Source of the DNA: Ruminococcus sp.
Lineage (GTDB): Bacteria > Bacillota > Clostridia > Oscillospirales > Ruminococcaceae
Direction: 5' to 3'
Assembly (NCBI GenBank): GCA_003488415.1
Contig: DNLQ01000119.1
Span: 1 to 26,870, forward strand
DNA length: 26,870 nucleotides
The notes under the pieces are model-generated. The model was not told the origin of the DNA, did not search any database, and saw only the letters and a list, made by a program, of their open reading frames with translations. The position numbers and the translations under genes were made by a program. This document shows, piece after piece, positions 20,849 to 26,870 of the stretch (position 1 is its first letter; each line of letters opens with the position of its first letter).

Positions 20849-23800
20849 ACTTTACATACTGTGAAAGTCCGTCTATATTACCGGATTTTACTGCATTTGC
20901 TACGATACCTGCAACAACATCTGCACCTTTCTCACAGAAATGTGTGCCGTCGGGCATATGATCTGCCTTTGCCTTGTCATAGCCTGCTGAATTGTAGTAA
21001 TTCACCATGATAGCATTAAGGTCGATGTATGGTACATTGTACTTCTTAGCAAGCTGCTGGCAGGCTGAACGGTAATTGTTATAGCTTGTAACGAATTTGC
21101 CGCCTGAGTAAGCCTTCATTCCGAGAGTACAGGACATAAGCACCGGAGTTGCTCCCTTGGACTTCGCATCCTTGATGAACTCTGTCATGTACCACTCATA
21201 AGAGCCGCTTGAAGGAGTGTCCACATTTCCGCAGGTCGGAGCGTATCTGTCTGCATTCTGAGAACCGGCATCGTTGATAGCAAACTGTATCATTACAAAG
21301 TCACCGGTTTTCAGATTGTCGGAGATGTTCTTCCATCTGCCTTCATCATAGAATTTCTTGGAGCTTCTTCCTGCCATTGCGTGGTTGCTTACAGTCACAT
21401 TATCTGTGAAGTAGTTCTGTAAATATGCTCCCCAGCCCTGGATATTTCCGCCATTCTTTGCCTGGTTGGACGCATTGTAGTACATACAGGTAGAATCACC
21501 TGCAAGATAGAGACCTGCCTTTCCGTCTATCGGTGTCGGGTTCTTACTTACGGCATTGGGATCATATATCTCTGCAATAGGTTCGTCAGTAGGCAAGAGT
21601 TCGATGTAATCAAGGTTAGGTCCGCCCTCAGCCATTGCAGACTCCATAAGGATCGTATTGCTGCCGGCATTCAGAGGAAGAACTATACCGATCTCGTTCC
21701 AGTCAGTCCAGCCGCCGGTGCCGGGGAAGGACTGCATCCAGCAGGTATCCATGTTGTTATTGACGAATATCTTCATCTTACGGTCATTATCAGAGGCATT
21801 TGCGAAGCGGATATGTGTCATATATCTGCCGTCAGCAGGAACATTGACGCTGAAGGTTATGCTGCTGCCGATAACGTTATCAAGGTTCACATATCCTTTC
21901 TCGTTGGTATAGCCTTCGTTGACAGTCTCTGTATTTCCCTGATCGACAAGCTGATCTATTGCATAGTAGTAACCCTGCTGAGGCTCAGTCTGAACGGGAA
22001 CAGGCTTCTCTGTATCAACAGGTGTTCCTGTGGGAGGATCTGCCTTCGGAGGCTCTTCAAGACCTGCATCTATGCGCTGTATAAAGATCGCATCTCCGCC
22101 GGTAACACCCTCTGAGCCGTCAACATCCGCATTCCATATTCCCACCTCGTCCAGGGGATACTTGCTCTTGTTTGCTATATTCTGGAGTACGGCAACTGCA
22201 TCTGCAACATTTATCATAGTGTCACAGTTAGCGTCACCCTTCTTGTACTTTCCGTTGACCGCCGGTGCTGGCTGTGTTGCGGGAGCCTCGGTCACAGGAG
22301 GAGCTTCTGTGGTTTTTTCTGTGAGCTTTGCTTCCTCAAGCATCCACTTCTGACAGTTATGACCGTTTACTTCCCACTGCTGTATATTAGCTCCGGGTTC
22401 TGTCTTTGCACTTCCAACCTCGATCGCACCATTGTCGCCTGAGCAGCGTGAAACTATGGTGTAGCTTCCGTCCTCGTTCTCAAAGAACCTGAACCACTGA
22501 GCACCGTTGTTGTTATTGGTATAAAGAGCTATATTCGTACCGTTGTCAGCCTTTCCTCCGGCAACGTCCACCACGTATTTATCTCCGCCGTCAAGGGATG
22601 ACCATATCTCATAGTAATTGTAGCCCTTGTGCTTCAGTCTCCATACGTTCCATTCGCCGGTCTCCTCGCCGCCCCACTGCTGGATATTTGCTCCGGCAGC
22701 AGCCTCTGCGTTCTTTACCTCCATGTAAAGTCCGCTGTTGACGTTTTTGAAGCGGTAGAGCTTTGTTGTGTCCATTTCCGAAGGCTCACGGGGAGTACCT
22801 ATCGTTACAAGTCCGGACATGATCTCTGCGATCTTCTCTGCACCCTTCTTGCTCTGGTGGAGGTCATCTCCGGCAGCATAGTAGCTCTCCATTCCGTCAT
22901 AGCCTATTGAGTAGCCGAAATCCTGCCATGCATTGAACAGATCGACTACCTGTACGTTCTGCTCCTCGCCTATCTTGTCAAGCTCTCCGCCAAACCAGCG
23001 TCCCGGCAGCTTAGTAGTGTTGCGGAAATCCTGGCGCCTGCCCTGCTGCTTGACGAGCATTACCTCCATGCCTTTGGCTTTTGCACGCTTTACCATGTCG
23101 GTGACAGTTTCGTAATACTCCTGGGAGTTGGAATATGTCTTGTCATTGATGCCGATAGATATGATGTAGTAGTCGCCTGTTGTACCGTATGTCTCTATGG
23201 CATCAAACTGTCCGCCTGTAACGAATCCCTTGGCGTACTGTCCGCTGGCAGCCATGTTGCGCACGGTATATCCTGCATCTGCAACATACTTTCCGAAGAA
23301 CTGTCCCCAGCCATGCTGAGCAGTATCAGCGGTATTATAGTAGTTGCACACCGTAGAGTCTCCGCAGAGCCATACAGTCGGATTTGTAGCGCCTGTATCA
23401 TTGAGCTGTGTGATCTCAATGGCGCTTATGGAGTAGCGTGTCTTGTCCTTTCCGGGGCCAGCCTTGATATTAAGCTGTCCGTCAGTTACGGGTATGTCCA
23501 CAGTCTCAACGGCATTGTTTCCGGTCAGATTTATCATCTGGAGCATACCCTCTGCACTGATGCTGGTGCGTGAAGTATTTCCGGTAGTTACAGTGATCCG
23601 GTAGAGTCCCTTCGGAAGATCTACATTAAAGGTATTCCGTGCATCAGTAGAATCAAACTGTACAGCATCACTGTTAGCCCCGCCGCCTGCCGCAGCGACA
23701 TTTGAAACACCGCTTGTGTTTGCGAAGCCGTAGCCACGGGAAGCGTTATAGCCGTCACCTGCGGAAACTCCTGTATAACCGCTGGCAACACCTCCGCTGC

Positions 23801-23933
23801 CAAAGTCGAATTTCCAGTTTGCCTGAGCAGCCTCCGCCTTTAAAGGCTGTACATCAGATAAACCGGCTGCTGCCGTCCCGGAGACCGCAAGTGCGCCTGA
23901 TGCGAGGGCTGCGATCAGTCTTTTGAATCTCAT
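20847..23933 (-). CDS. Cellulosomal bimodular SGNH (CE12-like) acetylesterase with ricin-type CBM, dockerin and CBM35-like module
   Basis: A 1028-residue secreted enzyme. Modules in order: signal peptide (1 to about 36, cut near AEA-A); an N-terminal beta domain of CE12 esterases (38-180, FDFGSGGVASGY); SGNH domain 1 (186-380; GDST with Ser193, GIND with N263, D356 and H359); a ricin-type CBM13-like module (391-533, repeated IQQW); a Thr/Pro linker; a type I dockerin (562-625; GDANCDTMINVADAVAVLQ and NADVDGSEGVTGGDA calcium loops); a linker; a CBM35-like module (655-780); and SGNH domain 2 (808-1015; Ser814, N887, D995, H998). Both catalytic triads are complete. Likely substrates are acetylated pectin (rhamnogalacturonan) or xylan. 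The dockerin tethers the enzyme to scaffoldin cohesins. Unusually, it lies between the catalytic units and not at an end. The start follows AGGAGG, with a strong promoter upstream. Confidence 0.93.
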   Translation of the reverse strand: MRFKRLIAALASGALAVSGTAAAGLSDVQPLKAEAAQANWKFDFGSGGVASGYTGVSAGDGYNASRGYGFANTSGVSNVAAAGGGANSDAVQFDSTDARNTFNVDLPKGLYRITVTTGNTSRTSISAEGMLQMINLTGNNAVETVDIPVTDGQLNIKAGPGKDKTRYSISAIEITQLNDTGATNPTVWLCGDSTVCNYYNTADTAQHGWGQFFGKYVADAGYTVRNMAASGQYAKGFVTGGQFDAIETYGTTGDYYIISIGINDKTYSNSQEYYETVTDMVKRAKAKGMEVMLVKQQGRRQDFRNTTKLPGRWFGGELDKIGEEQNVQVVDLFNAWQDFGYSIGYDGMESYYAAGDDLHQSKKGAEKIAEIMSGLVTIGTPREPSEMDTTKLYRFKNVNSGLYMEVKNAEAAAGANIQQWGGEETGEWNVWRLKHKGYNYYEIWSSLDGGDKYVVDVAGGKADNGTNIALYTNNNNGAQWFRFFENEDGSYTIVSRCSGDNGAIEVGSAKTEPGANIQQWEVNGHNCQKWMLEEAKLTEKTTEAPPVTEAPATQPAPAVNGKYKKGDANCDTMINVADAVAVLQNIANKSKYPLDEVGIWNADVDGSEGVTGGDAIFIQRIDAGLEEPPKADPPTGTPVDTEKPVPVQTEPQQGYYYAIDQLVDQGNTETVNEGYTNEKGYVNLDNVIGSSITFSVNVPADGRYMTHIRFANASDNDRKMKIFVNNNMDTCWMQSFPGTGGWTDWNEIGIVLPLNAGSNTILMESAMAEGGPNLDYIELLPTDEPIAEIYDPNAVSKNPTPIDGKAGLYLAGDSTCMYYNASNQAKNGGNIQGWGAYLQNYFTDNVTVSNHAMAGRSSKKFYDEGRWKNISDNLKTGDFVMIQFAINDAGSQNADRYAPTCGNVDTPSSGSYEWYMTEFIKDAKSKGATPVLMSCTLGMKAYSGGKFVTSYNNYRSACQQLAKKYNVPYIDLNAIMVNYYNSAGYDKAKADHMPDGTHFCEKGADVVAGIVANAVKSGNIDGLSQYVK

Positions 23934-23957
23934 TTTCTATTCCTCCTGTTTTAAAAA

Positions 23958-23967
23958 TTTACGTAAA
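23958..23967. promoter_or_regulatory. Perfect 10-bp palindrome in the esterase leader
   Basis: TTTACGTAAA is fully self-complementary and lies between the -10 box and the ribosome binding site of the esterase gene, where a repressor could act. It could be chance in AT-rich DNA. Confidence 0.35.
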
Positions 23968-23992
23968 TCACACGTACTTTTTATCTGTTTTA

Positions 23993-24021
23993 ATTATATC
24001 ACATCAGCGCCACAAAGTCAA
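23993..24021 (-). promoter_or_regulatory. Strong sigmaA-type promoter of the esterase gene
   Basis: On the minus strand TTGACT (24016-24021) is 17 bp from TATAAT (23993-23998), with TGA just before the -10 as an extended element. The leader before the ATG at 23933 is about 55 nt. Confidence 0.85.
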
Positions 24022-24050
24022 TAATATAGACATATACTTTTCAATCATGT

Positions 24051-24071
24051 TTATGATATTTTCTATCATAA
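24051..24071. promoter_or_regulatory. Inverted repeat upstream of the esterase promoter
   Basis: TTATGATA (24051-24058) and TATCATAA (24064-24071) form a perfect 8-bp inverted repeat with a 5-nt spacer. Its centre is about 40 bp upstream of the -35 edge, a typical activator position. No T-tract follows, so it is not a good terminator for the VanZ-like gene. Confidence 0.45.
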
Positions 24072-24138
24072 GTCTGAAGGACCACTGTACAATAGTACGG
24101 CATCAGGAGCGAATATTTACACTATTTTACATATCCGG

Positions 24139-24654
24139 TCAGAGGGCATCTTTTACAGAACGGTGACGGCTGACCAATTCTGATATGATCCAAATCGCAA
24201 TAAATGATAAGAGAAGTCCGGTAAAACTGCCGGAAGTATCTATCATCACGTCCCGGAACTCTCCGGAACGCCCTGATACAAACCTCTGATGCAGCTCATC
24301 CGAGCAGGCATAGAGAAAACAGAATCCAAGAACTCCGACTGTAGCAGCACTCAGCAGACGCCGTTTCCCCACAGCGCATGAAGCACAGAATCCTAAAGCT
24401 GTGTAGATAGTAAAGTGTGCAGCCTTTCTTATGATACGTTCTATCCTGTCCATAACCTTCTCCTGCTGAGCCGGCGGAAGCTCCTTAAATCCCGGTTCTA
24501 CGAGCTGTGTCACGATCTCAGTGACCGCTCCGCTGCGGTCAGAGGACTCCTCTGAATCCTCGCAGGAGAACATAAAAATAAGCACCATGACTGCCGCTGT
24601 GAAAAGTATGAACACAACTCTTACCGGATAGAAAAAACTGCGGAAATTTTTCAA
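24139..24654 (-). CDS. VanZ-family membrane protein
   Basis: A 171-residue protein with about four membrane helices and the VanZ-like signature: RKAAHFTIYTALGF near 74-87, then SDELHQRFVSGRSGEFRDVM and IDTSGS near 117-142. VanZ of Enterococcus gives low teicoplanin resistance by an unknown mechanism; most homologues are uncharacterised and not part of resistance clusters, and none is seen here. The start is a TTG at 24654, 6 nt from GGAGGG. An in-frame ATG at 24705 lies next to the -10 box and before the predicted transcription start, so it cannot be used from this promoter. No other van gene is nearby. Confidence 0.87.
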   Translation of the reverse strand: MKNFRSFFYPVRVVFILFTAAVMVLIFMFSCEDSEESSDRSGAVTEIVTQLVEPGFKELPPAQQEKVMDRIERIIRKAAHFTIYTALGFCASCAVGKRRLLSAATVGVLGFCFLYACSDELHQRFVSGRSGEFRDVMIDTSGSFTGLLLSFIAIWIISELVSRHRSVKDAL

Positions 24655-24696
24655 TATTATCCCTCCACATAAATCTGTACAAATATGACATGATAT

Positions 24697-24725
24697 ATTA
24701 TACAATTTTTTCCGTATCTTGTAAA
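24697..24725 (-). promoter_or_regulatory. SigmaA-type promoter of the VanZ-like gene
   Basis: On the minus strand TTTACA (24720-24725) is 17 bp from a perfect TATAAT (24697-24702). It decides against the upstream ATG at 24705. Confidence 0.8.
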
Positions 24726-24773
24726 GGGATAAAAAATTGTAACCATTTAGTAACTATTTATTCTGAAAATGAC

Positions 24774-24802
24774 TTGTTTTTTCAGGGTGACAATGTTATA
24801 AT
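24774..24802 (+). promoter_or_regulatory. Promoter of the 24837 membrane-protein gene
   Basis: TTGTTT (24774-24779) is 17 bp from TATAAT (24797-24802), with TGT directly before the -10 as an extended element. It is back to back with the divergent VanZ promoter, 49 bp away. Confidence 0.75.
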
Positions 24803-24836
24803 AATTTTATATGGATTATATTGGCCGGAGGTAAAA

Positions 24837-26048
24837 ATGAAGAAAGTCTTTTCTAATATATGGACCAAGAGGCTCATTGCTCTTATCGGAGCTCTGTACG
24901 CCGTTGGAGTCTGCCGTCTGTGCTATTTCTCGATCTTCTATGATATGCACATAGAGTCAAGAACGACGGCTCTGCTGTCAGCGTCTTTCATCTCACTGAT
25001 AGCCCTTCTTTTAATGCTCTATTCCAGAAAACAAATAGTCACCAGGATAGCGAGCTTCCTGATACTGCCGGCAATGCTGCCGGTGATACTCCTTTACTTC
25101 GGTGAATGGGAGATCATTATCCCAATAGTCATCACCGGAGTCGTCATTCTTCTCCTGTCAGGTGCGGGCGAGGGTGTGAAGACCGCCATGGGTACCATAA
25201 TACTCCTGCTCTACATATTCGGAGCACTGGGTTACTTCCTCTTCACTTCCTTCTTCGTTTCCTCAGCCAAGGAGACTGTAGTCGACAGCGGTGTCTCCCT
25301 GTCTGAGAAGTACCGCTACAGGATAGTGAACACAGAGGATACCTCCAACGGAAGTACTGCTGTCTACGTTGAGCCCAATGATGCAGACGTCAGGTACAGC
25401 AATGTTACCTTCACTCTCAAGAATATGGAGCGTGTGGTTTACCTTGAGCGTCCTATCACCGAGGACATAGAAGTAGAGTGGAAAACTGAGACTCGTGACG
25501 AGATCACAAAAGCTCTTGACGGCATCTCACATACTATATCCGTTACTCTCAGCACCGAAAAGCTCAAAGAATTCGGTGAGTCCCTGGACAGCAGACTTGA
25601 ACTCGATGACCTCAGCATTGACGAGAGATTCATGCTGGGACAGACTGCTCACGACGTTGATCCTGTAAGACTTGACAAGCTCAATGACGAACAGCTCGAT
25701 TACTTCAATCTGGCAAAGGATGCTGACGGAAGGTACAGTGTAAAGACTCCTTCCAGTGAGCTTCTTGAATACCTTGAAAAAGGCGCTGACGATACCATAT
25801 ATATTACTGATCTCGACAGCAAGGCTCTGAAAATACTCAATCAGAGCTACCAGTATGCTGTGCTGAGCCTCAACAACAAGATGCTGCTGAAGGATCTTGA
25901 TGATACACGTCTTGAAGCTCTCGGAGTTTCTGAGGAAGGCGATGTAATGATCTTCAACGGCAAGGTATGCTTCCGCTACTATGTTGCGGAACTTGATAAT
26001 TATTACGATACAGAGACAAGAAAGCTCTCTCTGGATCTACTTGGCTGA
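24837..26048 (+). CDS. Membrane protein of unknown function with large C-terminal domain
   Basis: A 403-residue protein that I do not recognise. Five hydrophobic segments lie near residues 12-33, 45-62, 70-88, 91-108 and 115-139. A hydrophilic domain of about 260 residues follows. It is acidic, with Asp/Glu/Leu-rich repeated patterns such as KLNDEQLDYFNLAKDADG and LEALGVSEEGDVMIFNGKV, and ends with a Tyr-rich stretch (FRYYVAELDNYYDTE). No catalytic motif is evident. The topology of five helices would place the domain outside if the N-terminus is inside. The start at 24837 stands 5 nt after GGAGG. It is monocistronic, with its own promoter, and lies just before xylA without a visible terminator. 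It could be a sensor or wall-interacting protein; that is a guess. Confidence 0.78.
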   Translation: MKKVFSNIWTKRLIALIGALYAVGVCRLCYFSIFYDMHIESRTTALLSASFISLIALLLMLYSRKQIVTRIASFLILPAMLPVILLYFGEWEIIIPIVITGVVILLLSGAGEGVKTAMGTIILLLYIFGALGYFLFTSFFVSSAKETVVDSGVSLSEKYRYRIVNTEDTSNGSTAVYVEPNDADVRYSNVTFTLKNMERVVYLERPITEDIEVEWKTETRDEITKALDGISHTISVTLSTEKLKEFGESLDSRLELDDLSIDERFMLGQTAHDVDPVRLDKLNDEQLDYFNLAKDADGRYSVKTPSSELLEYLEKGADDTIYITDLDSKALKILNQSYQYAVLSLNNKMLLKDLDDTRLEALGVSEEGDVMIFNGKVCFRYYVAELDNYYDTETRKLSLDLLG

Positions 26049-26167
26049 TTCGGGCTGAACGGGAAAAATGTTATAAATAATTTGGTTTATGATTGATCGG
26101 GGATAATATAAACTAAGGCAGCAAGCTCTGTTGCACAGATTATATTTTATAACAGGAGGAACCAAAA
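26049..26167 (+). promoter_or_regulatory. AT-rich gap and leader before xylA
   Basis: The gap holds several TATAAA-like and GATAAT-like boxes (26072-26077, 26102-26107), but none has a good -35 at 16-18 bp. No cre-like catabolite repression site or xylose repressor operator was recognised. A short TTATA/TATAA repeat (26140-26152) directly precedes the AGGAGG ribosome binding site. Confidence 0.35.
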
Positions 26168-26870
26168 ATGAGCGAATTTTTTGCAGGAATCGGAAAGATC
26201 CCCTACGAGGGAAAGGACTCCACAAATCCGCTGGCGTTCAAGTATTACAATCCCGATGAGGTAATCAGCGGAAAAACAATGAAGGAGCAGCTGAAGTTCG
26301 CACTCTCATGGTGGCATACCATGGGCGGCGACGGTACAGATATGTTCGGAGTAGGCACCGCTGACAAGACCTGGGGCGAGACTGACCCCACAGCAAGAGC
26401 AAAGGCAAAGGTCGATGCTGCCTTTGAGATAATGGACAAGCTGTCCATTGAGTATTTCTGCTTCCATGACCGTGACCTCTCACCTGAATACGGTTCACTG
26501 GCAGAGACAAACGCTAAGCTCGACGAAGTTACTGACTACATCAAGGAGAAGCAGGCTCAGACAGGCTTCAAGTGCCTCTGGGGTACAGCTAAATGCTTCG
26601 ACCATCCAAGATATATGCACGGTGCAGGTACATCTCCCTCTGCTGATGTATTTGCTTACGCTGCCGCTCAGATCAAGAAGGCTATCGAATCAACAGTTAA
26701 GCTCGGCGGTAACGGTTATGTGTTCTGGGGCGGACGTGAGGGATATGAAACCCTCCTCAACACCAACATGGGACTGGAACTCGACAATATGGCACGCCTT
26801 ATGAAGATGTCCGTTGACTACGCACGCTCTATCGGTTATAAGGGTGATTTCTACATCGAGCCCAAGCCCA
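26168..26870 (+). CDS. xylA: Xylose isomerase, 5' part only
   Basis: The first 234 residues of a protein of about 440; the gene runs off the window. Xylose isomerase converts D-xylose to D-xylulose with two divalent metals. Visible family features are MSEFFAGIGKIPYEGKDS at the N-terminus, LSWWHTMGGDGTDMFG (46-61), the catalytic His100 with Asp103 in FCFHDRD, WGGREGYETLLNTN (187-200) and the metal-binding Glu231 in IEPKP. It is the longer class II clostridial or Bacteroidetes-like form. AGGAGG lies 7-8 nt before the ATG. It fits a hemicellulose-fermenting organism together with the deacetylase and esterase genes of this window. Confidence 0.97.
   Translation, partial: MSEFFAGIGKIPYEGKDSTNPLAFKYYNPDEVISGKTMKEQLKFALSWWHTMGGDGTDMFGVGTADKTWGETDPTARAKAKVDAAFEIMDKLSIEYFCFHDRDLSPEYGSLAETNAKLDEVTDYIKEKQAQTGFKCLWGTAKCFDHPRYMHGAGTSPSADVFAYAAAQIKKAIESTVKLGGNGYVFWGGREGYETLLNTNMGLELDNMARLMKMSVDYARSIGYKGDFYIEPKP

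Noticed and set aside
24655..24705. ATG at 24705 as start of the VanZ-like protein
   Set aside because: It lies between the -35 and -10 side of the promoter and before the predicted transcription start; TTG 24654 follows GGAGGG.
1..26870. Search for CRISPR arrays, tRNA genes, insertion sequences, toxin-antitoxin pairs and prophage genes
   Set aside because: No repeat-spacer pattern, transposase, integrase or cloverleaf-like sequence was seen by reading both strands; no computation was possible.

Overview
The window reads as chromosomal DNA of a fibre-degrading ruminal or gut Firmicute close to Ruminococcus, most like R. flavefaciens. The evidence is an esterase carrying a Ruminococcus-type type I dockerin, a clostridial-type xylose isomerase, a polysaccharide deacetylase, strong AGGAGG ribosome binding sites, and a core-gene order (lexA, zapA, U32 peptidase, dut, DUF4321, mreBCD, PBP2) typical of Clostridia. 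I see no tRNA, rRNA, CRISPR array, insertion sequence or prophage.

Layout. 1-573 is the 3' part of a secreted NodB/CE4 deacetylase, closed by a terminator. 825-1685 is an AraC-type regulator with its own promoter. 1745-4227 holds three minus-strand genes: a zinc phospholipase C-like protein, a membrane protein of unknown function and a YfcE-type phosphodiesterase. 4463-5646 is a tight run of four small genes ending in a BofA-like membrane protein. 5761-8903 pairs a YfhO-family membrane protein with a Nudix ADP-ribose pyrophosphatase. spoVG lies at 8993-9301 on the minus strand.

9739-19918 is a long envelope and growth cluster: murC, lexA, zapA, a U32 peptidase, dut, a DUF4321 protein, mreB, mreC, mreD and a class B penicillin-binding protein. 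Most junctions overlap or are under 60 nt. The exception is a structured gap between mreD and the PBP gene, where a terminator-like hairpin uses the mreD stop codon as part of its stem. MurC makes the peptidoglycan precursor. MreBCD and PBP2 direct elongation. ZapA acts at the division ring. LexA and dUTPase link the block to DNA damage and nucleotide hygiene. A SpoIIQ-like M23 protein follows behind a terminator.

20847-23933 (minus) is a 1028-residue cellulosomal esterase with two SGNH (CE12-like) domains, a ricin-type CBM, an internal dockerin and a CBM35-like module. A VanZ-like protein, an unknown membrane protein with a large C-terminal domain, and the first 234 codons of xylA complete the window.

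No clearly new defence or mobile system is visible. The most unusual points are the PBP2 gene with no standard start codon at its strong ribosome binding site, the mreD/PBP2 leader, the SpoIIQ-like protein whose ribosome binding site is paired and which lacks a catalytic histidine, the BofA small-protein operon, and the inverted repeats around the esterase promoter.
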